DNA of 64,000 nucleotides from Agarophyton chilense. Taxonomy: Eukaryota > Rhodophyta > Florideophyceae > Gracilariales > Gracilariaceae. A model generated the notes under the pieces. It saw only the letters and a list, made by a program, of their open reading frames with translations. It had not been told where the DNA came from and made no database searches. The position numbers were made by a program, and so were the translations under genes. The stretch spans positions 248,001-312,000 of the forward strand of contig JARGXX010000138.1 in the NCBI GenBank assembly GCA_030374765.1. The letters are read 5' to 3'. This document shows positions 1-11,944 of the stretch, piece after piece; position 1 is the stretch's first letter, and every line of letters begins with the position of its first letter.

Positions 1-309
1 CGTTTCTGAACCTTTTTTTAAAGCGTAGAACGGTATTTACGCCATCAGAATTCCAAAATACCCTTCTCTACTACTACTACAAAACAGTTTAGGCTAGTTT
101 TCAAGACGTTTATGATCACTTTCGTTTACCACAATCAACACTGCAAACGTACGGAGACGAATAATGTGATATTCGCTCTTAAAACAAGGCACCATGCCCT
201 CGTGATATGCACATAGACTCTGAGCAACTCAACAGACCTGCAGTGCTCACAAAAAAGAAGAAGAGACTATATCACTCCTCATTCAGCACTTCGCCCTTCA
301 ACATACTCT
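1..309. other. No gene recognised at left edge
   Basis: No coding signal, RNA gene or repeat is evident here. It probably contains the left flank or N-terminal part of the pogo-like transposase remnant that becomes recognisable further right, but I could not see a terminal inverted repeat. Confidence 0.4.
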
Positions 310-1680
310 TTGAACGTGGATGTGTCTTCCGCAAGTTGTGAAGCACTTTGTCGAACTTCTCTCCCCCACCCCCCCACCCCCCCCTCCAAACAGATGCCGT
401 TTGGGAACTGTACACCAAGATCATCAGGGGTGCTGTACTTCCTTCGACGCCATCCTGATCTGAAATACAAAGCCGTGCAGATAATTGAAAACAAAAGAGT
501 TGAAACTGTCACAAAAGGGAATATTTCTACACACATTGCACGTTTTAATTGCCTGATGGAACGATACATCATTATCGATCCAAGTCTTATTTTCATCGTG
601 GATCAAAGCGTAATAAGGCTGCACCGCATGGGCAGACGCTGTTTGCGGAGAGAAGTTGGTCCAAAACACAAGAAGTTAGTCCAGGTTAGTCAAGTCATGA
701 CAAAGCTAAGAAAAAAATTGACCACATTACTATCATGCCTTTCATTTCAGCTGCAGGGAAAACAATGAAACCGATGGTCATGCTTCCATGGCAAAAGTCT
801 CACTATCCGAAGGTCAAAGGTCGCTACCGCACCTTCCACAAGGTTCTTCTACACTGCTATTTCTAGTAAAGAGACCTTAAAGGAGTTGACAGAAGACTTT
901 TCATGGACATGGCCAAGCAATTCGTCGAAGAGGTCAAACCAATTCAGGATCGAAAAGAATGCATACTGATACTGCTCGACGGACATAGTGCTCATGTTCA
1001 GCTCGAACATCTCTTGTTTTTCAAGACAGACAGTATATTTGCCATAGACATTCCAGCACACTGCTCAAACGTGTTACAACAGCTTGATGGGTTGTCTCCG
1101 CTGAAATCTCATCTTATGCAAAGTGTCTATCTGAGGACTAGAAAAAAGAAATATTTGACGCCTTTGACGCACCCAGAGCCATAACTATAGCGTACCGTGC
1201 GTTTGTACCTTCCAGATACATTGTCGATGGCTTTGAGCTTTCCGGTGCGTACGTGTCGGAGGAAGGAAGGGCATCAATCGCACCATTAAAAGGCTTGAAC
1301 TACGTGGATTCAGTCTACAATATTGTAAGTGAGGACACCCTGGTAATCGCGTACATGCGTGGATGGCGTAGACTGCTGAACGATATTGTGGATCAGGTCA
1401 ATTGAGTTATAAGTGTCAGGTCATATCGGGACCGATACCTTACAAGCCAAGAGGTATTGAGTGCGCTAGAAATGCGCAACGAAAAGCGAAGGAACAATGT
1501 AAAGAAGAAAGCTGGGACCATTGATGCTCGACAAACTGAAACTCAAGCCTACAAAGAGTTGGTGGATGATCTCCGGCGATTATAAGATTTGGAACCACGT
1601 CTAGACGCCTGCAAGGAGGCTGCTCTTGCGCAAAGACGGAGTCAAGAAACGGTTTCATGGAATGGTGGAAGTTAGGAGAG
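310..1680 (+). pseudogene. Broken pogo/jerky-type (DDE_1) transposase
   Basis: This is a remnant of a DDE_1-superfamily transposase (pogo/Tigger/jerky type), which cuts and joins transposon ends. Read across frames, the conserved blocks appear in family order: an upstream helical region, a first catalytic block reading VDQS where the family usually has D-E-T/S-G, then the segment ITIMPFISAAGKTMKP, the second-Asp motif LLDGHSAH near 977, and the third block ending LQQLDG near 1090. A C-terminal tail with a VDGFELSG-like segment follows, as in pogo proteins. It is interrupted by stops and frame changes, so it is not functional. The Copia element at 1736 inserted just after its C-terminal region. 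The family call rests on motif order only. Confidence 0.7.
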
Positions 1681-1735
1681 TGTTTCTCTGGGTTGCAGCT
1701 TAAACAGGTCGCGGGATGGAGACCATGGTCGTAGT

Positions 1736-2091
1736 TGTAGGCGTCGTGGTGTTTCATTGCGGTGCAGTGATCTCGTTTTGATTGGAGGTGCACCACGAGC
1801 TCGGATTTTTAGATATTTTATTTATTTTGAGTCACACGTTTCGCCTTGCCAATTAGTGGCAAAGCGCTCTCGCGACGTCGTTATAATGTAGCAGCGCTAA
1901 CGCCGTAGACACGAAAAAAGGGGGCCAAGAGCAATAATAGTAAAGAACGGTCTTGCGACATCTTTACTAACAAACGCGAAGAGACGAGTTTACCTCTGTC
2001 TGCCCATCACCGTTGGATTGCCTTCACAAATTCACGTAAGTTGTGTTACGTGCGAAGCGCAATCTTTCGCAACACACGCGTTCAAACGACA
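1736..2091 (+). repeat. 5' LTR of Copia element A
   Basis: 356-bp direct repeat starting TGTAGGCG and ending ACGACA, matching the copy at 8200. It contains an AT-rich TTATTTATTTTGAG stretch that could serve as a core promoter. Confidence 0.88.
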
Positions 2092-2132
2092 ATCCGGATT
2101 CTTGAGCGCTGTTTGTTGTGATCATTTAACAA

Positions 2133-3887
2133 ATGGCTTCTACTCGATCGAGTACTATGTCGCGCTATGAGCGCCTTCGACGTTCGACTACTATTGTTGA
2201 GCCAACTACCGAGACAGGCAAGGTCTTACGTGATTGTGCACTTTACACGTTGACCCTTTTTCTGGTTGCTGAAGAGGATGGTTCCTCGATCACTCTGACT
2301 CCAACACGCAAACGAGATGTTGAGGTAACGCTGAAGAGCTTTCTGCCATCTCCAGAAACAATCTTGGATATGGATTTCTTCAACATGCCACTGTTTCCAG
2401 TTCAGCTTCTCAGAGACGTCGCTGAGATATACGATTTGAGTGGCATACCAGAAGGACTTACTACTACCCTTCACTTGGAATCACGAGAGACCACCAACCG
2501 CTCGTTGATGACTCATGTCTGGTTTTTGTATTTCTTGGAAGCATCCACTGAAACCATGGAGCAAGAAGTCGCACTTTACCGCCGCAGTAGATTTGCCTCC
2601 CGTTTAGCTCACTCTAGTGAGCTGTGAAACCTTGCTCATCCTCGCTCTACAGCTGCCCAACAGATGAGCGAAGAAAGGAACCAGACACCAATCGAACATG
2701 AGCAGGATCCTGTAATCGTTCCTGGCGGAGAAGCCGGAAGCCAGCCTGTCGGAAACAATGCGTCATTATTAGGAAATAACCAGCATGGTTCGCGCCCATC
2801 GTATCGTTCGAGCGAGGACAACTTGGCTAGGAAATCTGGTATTTCAGAGGATACGAGAAAGGCGAGTTATGTTTTCCAGCATTTCAAGGACAATAGGTTC
2901 AAAGGAGAGTTAACTCAGGTAATCGAGCTGACGTTACGCGACTTTAATGTGTGCGCCCGTCAACATCGACTGACACCGTCACAGAAGACCGACTACTTTG
3001 TCAATATACTGGATGGTCCAGCACGTACATTCTTCTTCAATAACGCAAGAGATGATATGACTTTCGAAGATATGGCTAATCTTATGATTGAAGAGTAAAA
3101 TAGTAGCTCACGCTAGCTTCAAGTTTATGGTATCCTCAACAATCTTCGAATCGAGAAAGTTATGGTCGAGAATGAACTCAGTACTGCTTCAAACGGATTA
3201 ACTAAGGTAGTAAGTACTAAAGAAGAGCTGGCACCGCAATGTCCCCCTCACTTCCGCTTCGAGCCCCATAAGATTGGATACCTTCGAAATGCAGTTCTTG
3301 GATCTTCATGGGCAAGGCTACCAGTAAGCAACATTGTATCTCTAAAATACACGTTCAATGGCTTCATCACCGCCCTAAGAGAAAGTCTTCAACTTGAAGA
3401 AGAAATCAGGGAAATCAATAAGACTCCTGGGACGCATATTGTGAGTGAAGAGATGTTGTATCAGCAGTATTGACGGAACCCGAAATTCCGCAAACATCCA
3501 CCTCAAAGGAACCCCCGTATCAATCAGAAGCTTACCAATGGTGGCGCACCTCCTCGTTCCCCCCCACGAACCTTTGAAGGAAGTCGCCGACGAAATGAAT
3601 GCCATAAATGTCAAAGACAATGGCAACCAGGCCACCGCTGTAAACCTGGTGCCATCCGCAACCTTGTGCGTGAAAGAATGACGAGTGGTGAGTCCGCAGT
3701 ACACATTGTGTCGGACCTTGTATTGGCAATGGAGGGAGAGACTGAAGAGGTCTCTGAAAGCAATGATGGTGACGATGCCCAGCACGGACCATGTTACGAT
3801 GTTGAGGAAGTCCGCCTGTTTGACAAACTCACAAACAACGATGAGCCTTCAGCCACGAGATACATCGAGAGGGCCGATGCAGAGTAG
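2133..3887 (+). pseudogene. Decayed gag of Copia element A
   Basis: One reading frame runs from the ATG at 2133, 42 bp after the 5' LTR, to 3887, interrupted by stops at 2625 (TGA), 3096 (TAA), 3111 (TAG), 3471 (TGA) and 3885 (TAG). The segment around 2870-3090 has a gag-like helical pattern ending in an L-D-G-P-A-R-T-F-F-F block. Around 3596-3640 the frame encodes a zinc knuckle, CHKCQRQWQPGHRC, of the C-x2-C...GH-x-C type common in plant and protist LTR elements. Gag would form the virus-like particle and bind element RNA. The number of stops shows this copy is dead. Pol continues in another frame. Confidence 0.75.
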
Positions 3888-3970
3888 TTCACTAACCATG
3901 TGGCGGCTACCATGGGCCAAGAAGAAACACACCCATTATCAAAGTCTTTTCAGTAGGGCGACGAGAGTTA

Positions 3971-6900
3971 GTGCCTCAACACCGTCGCCCTTGTCAATGG
4001 GCAGATTCGTATAGAACTGCTCTACCGAGGCGCAAGTCTATGGGTGAGCCAGTAGAACTTAACGTCACCCACATCTTTGTGACAAAACTTGCGAAGAAGC
4101 GTAACCGCTCCCGAGCAGAAGGATTCTGTGTCGACATTGGAGCACCGGAATCAGTCATTGGAGTTAAGGAACTAAGGCGTGTTCTCTCTCATCACAAGCT
4201 TCGACTACCGAAACTTCGCCAGCTACAGTCTCACACACGCTATAAGTTTGCTGACGCAACGTATGAGTCACTCGGACAGGCAGACATTCACCTCGCTACA
4301 CCCCCGAATGTTAGTCCCATTATGGTTACTATGGACATCGTGCAAGCGGACATTCCAGCTCTGCTTGTAATGGACATACTTGACCGCGAGTCTCTTATAG
4401 CGGACACCGTAGCCAACAGGCTCACACACAGGGTATGTGTGGACGATAATCAGGGCTCGCAACGTTTCGTTGACACTTGGTCTGTTCCTCTGCGCCGATC
4501 TAGGAGTGGGCACGTTTTTGCTGATATGTATTTCCCATCGCAAATCTACTTCACAAGGGCGCAGCTAAACAAAATACATCGGTAATTCTTTCACCCAGCT
4601 GACAAACTCTTTGCACTGATAAAGAGGGCAAGGCCCGAAGAAGCTACACCACAAACATTAGAAGTTTTGAAAGACCTTAGCAGACGATGTGATCCATGTC
4701 AGAGAATACAGAATGCACCGAAGCGATTTCGGGTATCGTTCGGAGATGAAAGCGTTCAGTTCAACGAAAGAGTTCTTATAGACATAATGTACATAAACGG
4801 TAAGCCTGTTCTGCATATCGTCGATGAAGGTACCCGCTTTTCCGCTGCCACGTTCCTGCCGGACGTATCTACAAGGACCATACGGAAGAAGACTCTCACA
4901 TGCTGGATAGCTATCTACACCGGAATCCCGAATCGAATGTTAGTAGACCAAGGTAGCGCTTTTGGTCAGCTTTTCATAGATATTGCTGCGATATCCAACA
5001 TTCAAGTCGACAGAACTGGCGTGGAACCTCACTCTAGTCTAGGACTTGGCGAACGCCACCACCAACCTCTAAGACAAACGTACCGAAAAATCATGGTACA
5101 GAATCCCTCCACAGAGCCAGAAGTTGCCCTCCCTGCATCAGTGAAGGCCATGAACGACACGCTTGGACCTGAAGAATTGGTACCATCCGCTTTGGTTTTC
5201 GGAGAGTTCCCCTCGGTTCAAACCATAAGCGAGCCTCAGAAGAGCAAAGCTACCCTTCCAAGTAGGGCAGATGTAGCTAACACGGCTCGCGGCGAGATGG
5301 AAAGCTGTATGGCGAAATTGAGAATCGCTCGAGCTCTGAAGCACAAGGTGCCCCCAGCCTCACATACAGCTTATCAAGTTGGACATAAGGTCCTGGTATG
5401 GAGGGAGAAAATTGTAGACAGCAGAATCGGCGAGTGGATGGGCCCGTTCACTATCAGCGCAGTAGATGAATCGAAGAAACTGGTGTATGTCCAGGACGTT
5501 CAGATTGGAGCAGCAAAGCCGTTCAATTTAGCTCAAGTGAAGCGCTATTACGAACCTGAAATGATAGCGAACTCATTCCTCTCCAGTCTAAAGAAGAGCT
5601 TCGAACCATTCCGATCCGGTGAGGAAGAGAAAGATGGCATCTACTTGACCGAAATTATTGACAAGAATGACCCAAAAGCAGGCACAAAGGAGATGAATGA
5701 CGCTAAGAAAACCGAAATCAAGAACCTTTTGGACCGTGGAACCTTCAAAGTAATTCTGAAAGAAGATGTGCCTATCGATGGTAACATACTAACCGGTCGT
5801 TTTGTCTTGGCCATCAAGTCTACGGGTGATAGGCGGATAAAGCATAAGGCTCGTTTTGTAATTGGAGGACATCGAGATAAGCTGAAGCATATGATGGTAC
5901 ACTCGACGACAACACTGCAGCCTTCATCTATCCGGCTCCTCTTGTCGCTTGCTATGATTCATGGTTTTGATGTCTGGACATCCAATGTGCGACAGGCATA
6001 TTTACAAGCTGCCGAACCCATCCTTCGGGACGTTTTCATCACCAAGCCTGTTCCAGAGTTTGAACTGCATCCGTCGCAATGCCTTCAGCTGCTGGAGCCC
6101 CTGTACGGTCTCTGCGAATCAGGTGACCTATGGCAATAAACTATAGATCAACATCACGTCAAGGATTTGGGCATGACCCTACTACGATCTGACCCTGCAC
6201 TGTACATCCAAATGAAGGATGGACTTCTGAAGGGTATATCTGGTGGTTATGTGGACGATTTGTTGAGAGCAGGTGATAATGGGTTCAAAAAGCTCTGCAT
6301 AAGAACCAACGAGATATTTGACATGGGGGAGGAGCAAAGTTTACCTTGCAGCTTCACTGGGTTTTCCTTGGATAGAAAGCCAGACACAACTATTGTGCAG
6401 GAGCAACACTCGTATCTCAAGAAGTTGAAGGAACTCCCATCAGATGCAAAGTTCTCCTTGTTTCGGTCTATGCGTATGAAGCTGGCCTGGCTCGCCAACA
6501 CTAGACCTGATTGTCTTTTTCAGATTTCACAACTTGCACAGGTGACCGAAACGATCTTCGAGAATGATCAGAAAGGAGTTATACGACAATTAAATCGAGC
6601 TGTTAAATATGCAAGGCAGAATACACTTTCTCTTCGAATCCCGAGAATGAACCGTGAAACACTAAGAGTCATAGGCTACTCAGACTCTTCTTTTGCAAAT
6701 AAAAGAGACATGTCCTCGCAGCTTGGTCACATAGTTTTCCTTGGAGACGGTAAGGATAATGTCGTGCCGATACACTTCAAGTCTTATAAGGCTAAGCGAG
6801 TAACGAGATCGGCAAAGGACGGTGAAGTAATTGCTTTCAGCGATCTTTTTGATGTTACAACCACGCTATCAGCCGAGATGAGCCTCATTATGAATCGAGA

Positions 6901-7168
6901 TATTTCAGTACAAATCTTCACGGACAGTAAATCACTCTTTGATGTAATATCAAAAGGATCCAGAACTTCTGAGAAGCGACTCATGCTGGACATCGCCGCA
7001 GCTAGACAGGGATTCAAAACCAAGGCCATTTCGGATATTGGCTTCGTACGAAGCTCACACAATGTGGCGGACGGACTAGCGAAGACAATGCACCAAGCTG
7101 CTCTGAAGAACATCTTGAAGACTGCAAGTCTACAGATACAACCGGAACAATGGGTCATTAGAAACTAG
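3971..7168 (+). pseudogene. Decayed pol (PR-INT-RT-RNase H) of Copia element A
   Basis: A single frame covers 3971-7168 with two in-frame TAA stops (4583 and 6137), each at a place where related elements usually have a sense codon. Domains in order: aspartic protease with FCVDIGAPESVIG near 4125 (D-T/S-G has become D-I-G); integrase zinc region with C-D-P-C near 4690 and core residues in LIDIMYI, VDQGSAFG and LGERHHQ; RT with YVDD near 6247 but motif A reading SNVRQAYLQ, so the usual catalytic Asp is Asn; RNase H with YSDSSFA, FTDSKSLFD and HNVADGLAK. Integrase before RT gives the Copia order. Its last 39 bp overlap the antisense ORF. Confidence 0.85.
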
Positions 7169-7996
7169 AGATGAACTGAGTCTATATTTGGTAAGAGTCA
7201 ACTCACGGACCTCAGCAACATATACTTTTTTGTCAGTTGTTCCGACGCAAGAGCGTAAAGCTTCAACACAAAGGCGCATGGGTTTCTTCTCTTTGCTATC
7301 AAGTATTTCATTTTGATTGCCGTCAACCAAAACGCAATGATCGACTTCATTGCCAGCATGTATGCGAGTTATCCACAATCCTTGGTAACGGCTGCAAAGC
7401 CATTTCATTTTGTCCTTTTGAAACTCTGGGTCTGATACTTTTCGAAAGATAAGCTGTTTGTGCACCGTGTGCAAGAATCGTTGACTGCTACCAATCGAGC
7501 AAAATGTGAAACTTTCTTTCAAAAACGCTTTCATCAAGGTGTCACCCAACTCTGCTCCACCTAGCTGAGAAGCCGCATTAGATATGGCGAATGAAAGACA
7601 GTGCCCATACTTCTTGTTTCGGATCGTTGGGGCCGAAGATTCAATGAGGTACTTCTTGTTTTCCTCGCTGCAATTTCTGGCACCTGGACCCCTTTTGGTG
7701 AGCGAAAAACCGGGGTTGTCAAGGCACCACCTTTTGATCTTTGATTGGATGATGACGCTAGCGCGACGATAATTGGCTTTTGTTATACGCGGTTGCGGTG
7801 GTGCCGGAAGAGGTAGTCGTTTTCCATTAGGTGTCTCGGCAGTGACGCGAAATGTCATGTTTTTCCAGGCAGGCCAGTTCAGAGAAGACACGTCTATGGA
7901 AAACATGTCATCGATGCCATTTTGAGCACTCGAAGCAGCGCATATGCGCCCCACTGCCAGCACCCCGGAATGTCTGAGAGTGCAGTCACCTTCCAT
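7130..7996 (-). CDS. Antisense ORF, putative papain-like-fold cysteine peptidase (288 aa)
   Basis: This uninterrupted ORF lies on the strand opposite gag-pol, between the RNase H end and the 3' LTR, and overlaps pol by 39 bp tail to tail. The protein has a polar N-terminal region, then GHCLSFAISNAASQLG at residues 131-146, and VDHCVLVDGNQNEILDS at 218-234. Cys133, His220 and Asp233 are spaced as a candidate catalytic triad, like papain-, OTU- or Josephin-type folds in which a Cys helix is followed by H-x-V/F-x-x-D strands. This is motif reading, not a family assignment. It is intact although gag-pol carries many stops. The LTR just upstream on its strand could supply an antisense promoter. 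It might instead be a captured host gene or a non-enzymatic fold. Confidence 0.6.
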   Translation of the reverse strand: MEGDCTLRHSGVLAVGRICAASSAQNGIDDMFSIDVSSLNWPAWKNMTFRVTAETPNGKRLPLPAPPQPRITKANYRRASVIIQSKIKRWCLDNPGFSLTKRGPGARNCSEENKKYLIESSAPTIRNKKYGHCLSFAISNAASQLGGAELGDTLMKAFLKESFTFCSIGSSQRFLHTVHKQLIFRKVSDPEFQKDKMKWLCSRYQGLWITRIHAGNEVDHCVLVDGNQNEILDSKEKKPMRLCVEALRSCVGTTDKKVYVAEVRELTLTKYRLSSSLVSNDPLFRLYL

Positions 7997-8199
7997 CAGT
8001 TTTTCAACTGTATAGGCCTTTGTTTTGACAATCGGAATCGAATAGGAATGACTTGAATCTCACGTTCGAATCCTACGGCACTGCACGTTGGGACTGCACC
8101 TTCACCGTGAGGTCTAGGTCGTGCCTAGCAGTGCCGCAGGACAAAGACGCGAGTCGCCGTTACGGTACGCACCGTCGCGAGATGTGCGACTGGAGGGAA

Positions 8200-8555
8200 T
8201 GTTGGCGTCGTGGTGTTTCATTGCGCTGCAGTGATCTCGTTTTCATTGGAGGTGCATCACGAGGTCGGATTTTTAGATATTTTATTTATTTTGAGTCACA
8301 CATTTCGCCTTGCCAATTTGTGGCAAAGCGCTCTGGCAACGTCGTTATAACTTAGCGGCGCTAACGCCGTAGACAATAAAAAAGGGAGACAATAGTAATA
8401 ATAGTAAAAAACGGTCTTGCGACATCTTTACTAACAAACGCGAAGAGACGCGTTTACCTCTGTCTGCCCATCACCGTTGGATTGCCTTCACAAATTCACG
8501 TAAATTGTGTTACGTGCAATGCGCAATCTTTCGCAACACACGCGTTCAAACGACA
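8200..8555 (+). repeat. 3' LTR of Copia element A
   Basis: 356-bp copy of the 1736 LTR, starting TGTTGGCG and ending ACGACA, about 93-94% identical by eye. The sequence just before it, GGAGGGAA, is a short candidate polypurine tract. CTAGT follows it. Confidence 0.88.
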
Positions 8556-10823
8556 CTAGTTATGGTCTCTCGCTGTCATTTGATATGAGGACAGCTCTGT
8601 GACTGAGAGTTGTCCGTTCTGAAATGCTGCTTTTTGATTGGGGCGCAGCCAAAAGATTCAATCTAAGTGGAATCTGTGTTTAGAGAATATTTTAAGACAT
8701 TTTTGTTTACATTCGTAGCTTGGCTCTTCGTTCCTGGTTCTATTTGAGTTTTTGATTGAGCATAGAAGTAAAGTTTGTGATTTCACTTGCAGCAGAAAGA
8801 ACTGAGTTTGGGCAAAGGTAATCAGAATTACAAGCGCTTCTTCGTATCAAACCCTTGGTTTTTTTGCTGTGTTCAACTTACAAATACCTGCATTAGATGT
8901 TACGAGTTGATATTGTAGGAGAACAACGTCTCTTCGCACTCCATTACGACTTGTGTGGAAGTTTCTTGTAATACTCCAAATAAATATCTTGCTCCACAAC
9001 GGTTTTACCACTATAGATCGTAGCGAGACATTTATTCAACGCTGTGGTGCAGTTTGCTCGCCAGCGCTCTTCACCGGCCTGTAAAAGGGAAATAGTTTAA
9101 AAAGATTAAATTATTACCACACGCATCTCCCGAGATGCTTGGGACTTCACAGTAAATTTCAACTTGGCGCCTGCATCCCAATGCCAAAAGCCATGCCTTT
9201 CTTGAAATGAAAACAAAGCGTTTTGCTGTTAGAATCGCATGAACATTGTAGCATAAGTGTCTATTAGAAACACTAGCAGATCTTAACGTTTCGGAGTGAC
9301 TAGCACAGTATATATCGAATAGATCCCGCTAAAAACTTGCCATTTTGTGCCTTGTGTGCATGCAAAATGTAGCGTTTTTGACTTCCTCTATGCAACGCAT
9401 TGATTGCCAAACCGGTGCCCATTTTAAAAAGTGTACCCTCGACTTCCAATACCTTTTGAACGTTTTATTATGTACTTGTTCTCTAAATGTACCCCAGGGA
9501 TGTTTGATAATAAAAGACATCTTGATAATATTCTCATGTAGTAATTGAAGAAAAATGTATTTCTTCCTTAATTCCGAAACCAAATTCTAATTAACATGAA
9601 GTAGCTACAAGATACTAATAGATTGAAGCAGTATATATACTTCGTTTTATGTCAACTTAGCATTTTTGAGAAGCTTGAAAAATCGTTCAAAATGAGTATC
9701 TCGCTAATATTCTTAGTTTGTACTAGTCAATATGGCATTTCCTCTCATTGACCATTGACTACAGTTACAGCTTGCTACGCTCGTAGTATAATGCTTCGCA
9801 TCCTAACAAAGCAATATTGGCAAGGTAAAAAATAATTCTTGATAACAACAATTCAATTAATAATACGAAGCTCTATTGTTTTAATCTACACACCATGGCT
9901 TCCGAGCGACTTGACTAAAAAATAAAGTTTCAACCAGCTCATTTTCACTCCCTAAAAACCAATCCTATACCAAAAACCCTTTAATTTCCAACAACGAGAT
10001 CCACTTCTACATTCCAAACTAAACTTTATCTTTTATCATAGGTTTTAAGCTCAAAGTTGATATTCCAAGAGAAAGTTTCCTGTTGTAACGAATATTTTAG
10101 AGAACTTTTCTGGAGCGTCAGAATTCTGCATACCAGTGCAGAATTTTGACTATCTGACTTAAATGATTTTTGGCTTAAATTTTCACATGATGATCCAAAC
10201 CCCCAGCCCAATCTGGCAGCGGCACGTTAAAAAATATGAATGCAACAAATTGTGTAAACTGCTTCCCATGACTGACGTTGGACCAGAGATATTTCGTTCA
10301 GTTCTTGTTACAGTTTATGTGGTTGAATACATCTCTTAACGTTCTTATCCCTTTACCAACGTCCTCATAATTCGATTTCATGCTGAGTGAGGCGGACGCA
10401 ACGCTTGTGGATAGTCGCCCTGCCATACATTAGCATGTTAGGAGTTATTGCAAACAAAATTTCTAGACGATCGACGGCTGTTCTGAGTCCAGCTCGATAG
10501 CGGGCCGGTTAACAAGGGAAAAGCACCTCTGCTTAAGCCAAATTCCTTCTGCTTACCCATTTCTTAACCAAAAGCTCCAAAAATACGGCCTTATCGTGAC
10601 GGTTTCGTTCCGAGCACGCTTTTTTGAAATTCTCAGCAGACAGAAATGCGAAAGCCTTCGTTTAGCAGCAACACGGCTACATCTGGGGAAACATTTATCC
10701 ACGTTTCCTGGGCTTCTACATCGACAGCAAGGGACAGGTTGTTGCGCCAGCTACTCCGCAGAATAACAAATATTCTTAGCTTGTCATTGCAACGTAGCCG
10801 CTTTTGCCCGCCGGTGACCTAGA
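8556..10823. other. AT-rich interval without recognised genes
   Basis: About 2.3 kb of AT-rich sequence with only short ORFs in all frames. I see no motif of a known protein, RNA gene or terminal repeat. It may include the recombinase end of the minus-strand retroelement remnant to its right, but no tyrosine-recombinase motif was found. Confidence 0.4.
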
Positions 10824-11129
10824 TCATAACTCCCATGATGGTTCATCGGCTGGATTGTGCCCACTTAGGACATAGAAATAATTTAGTGTCCGATCCCCGT
10901 GAAGAACTAAAGCGGAAACTCGTCTCCAAATCCGGTTAAAGCTTCGCTCTCTGCTACGTCTTTTCAGAAAACTCCCAAGAAGCAATTGATCATCAATAAA
11001 CATTATTACCCGTATTTGATAATTGTTTCGATTTCTGAGAAGCCAATGCAGACCAGAAATATCTGCCTCGCCTTTTAGAAGAAATGTCAGCTGCCTTTCT
11101 TCTATCGATGACGCTTTTAAATTTTCCAC
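10824..11129 (-). pseudogene. RNase H fragment, DIRS-like
   Basis: 101-codon open fragment. It matches the DIRS-style RNase H C-terminal half: a FIDDQLLLGSFLKRRSRER block (acidic residue followed by K-x-R-S), an N-R-I-W-R-R helix, then YVLSGHNPADEPSWEL. RNase H would degrade the RNA strand during reverse transcription. The N-terminal acidic motif is missing and the fragment is separated from the RT by broken sequence. Confidence 0.6.
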
Positions 11130-11343
11130 TTCTGACCTTCAATTCTTCCAATCTGATCTGATCACTCACAAATTTGTAGGGGACCTCGGTACTCTGTATA
11201 CACTACTTCTCTACCTATTAAGCTTCCGTTTGTATAAATACCTGTCTTTCTGAGCGGGGTAGCCATATTCATCTGGATCAAAGATGCTAGTTGTAGAATT
11301 AATTTCAGCTCTTTCCTGATAACCACATCGCCTCCAACAAAAT

Positions 11344-11944
11344 CTATGGTCTAGGATGTAGTGCTATACATCCTTTAGAGGACTGGAAAGAATGACTTTC
11401 TTTAGAGCATAAACCACGCCGATTTTTAACTATGATTTGTACTTCTTGCACCTTACATATCTTCTTCTTTGGCTGTTTGTGTGTAGTTATTATCTTTGGT
11501 TTCATTTTTTCTCGCTTGGGCATCAATATGCCCTTGTCCTCAACTTCAGTTCCCAAAACGTCTGTACTCTCTCTCTTCCTCAGCAGGCCATAACACTTTG
11601 GTCGTCTTCGAAGCCAAAGATTTACGCTCAGATTCCTTATCCACGGCTCGCAAGTTTCTTTGAAATATTTCTTTGCCTGTTCCAAACGGAGAATTATCAT
11701 CTACATACGCTCCAAACTTGGATTCGCCATCGGATGTGGAATTTGCCACCCAGTCTGTCATAGAGAGTTTAGCGCGAGCCTTATTTTTTAAATGGATTTT
11801 CTGAGTCAGAAAAAGAGGTTCACAACCCATGGGCATTGAAAGCATAACGGGGAATATGTTTTTCCGTCCGACTTCGATTGGTGGCAAACCAAAATACGTA
11901 CCCCTCCATCTGGGCAATTTCATTCGATGATATTGGTTAACCAT
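11344..11944 (-). pseudogene. Reverse transcriptase fragment with YVDD
   Basis: The minus-strand fragment at 11944-11546 contains PMGCEPLFLTQ (RT block preceding the palm), then GAYVDDNSPFGTGKE with the YVDD catalytic box at 11698-11709. A frame change follows, and reading continues in another frame toward 11344. The polymerase fingers and motif A are not visible. Its position upstream of the RNase H fragment, in element orientation, supports one decayed element. Confidence 0.6.

Larger units (their letters stand above)
1736..8555 (+). mobile_element. Copia-type LTR retrotransposon with antisense ORF (element A)
   Basis: Two direct 356-bp LTRs (1736-2091 and 8200-8555), both TG...CA, enclose gag, protease, integrase, reverse transcriptase and RNase H in Ty1/Copia order. 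Flanking 5-mers GTAGT and CTAGT look like a target-site duplication with one mismatch. A purine-rich stretch lies just before the 3' LTR. By eye the LTRs differ at about 23 of 356 positions, so the insertion is not recent. Gag-pol is broken by several stops and at least one frame change. An antisense ORF of 288 codons sits between pol and the 3' LTR, which is not part of the canonical Copia layout. No clear tRNA primer-binding site (TGG start) follows the 5' LTR. Confidence 0.88.

Noticed and set aside
2133-7168. Many in-frame TAA/TAG/TGA codons, suggesting a reassigned stop code
   Set aside because: Intact genes at 40.7 and 45.7 kb end normally in TAA with no internal stops, and all three stop codons appear inside the retroelement frames, as expected for decay.
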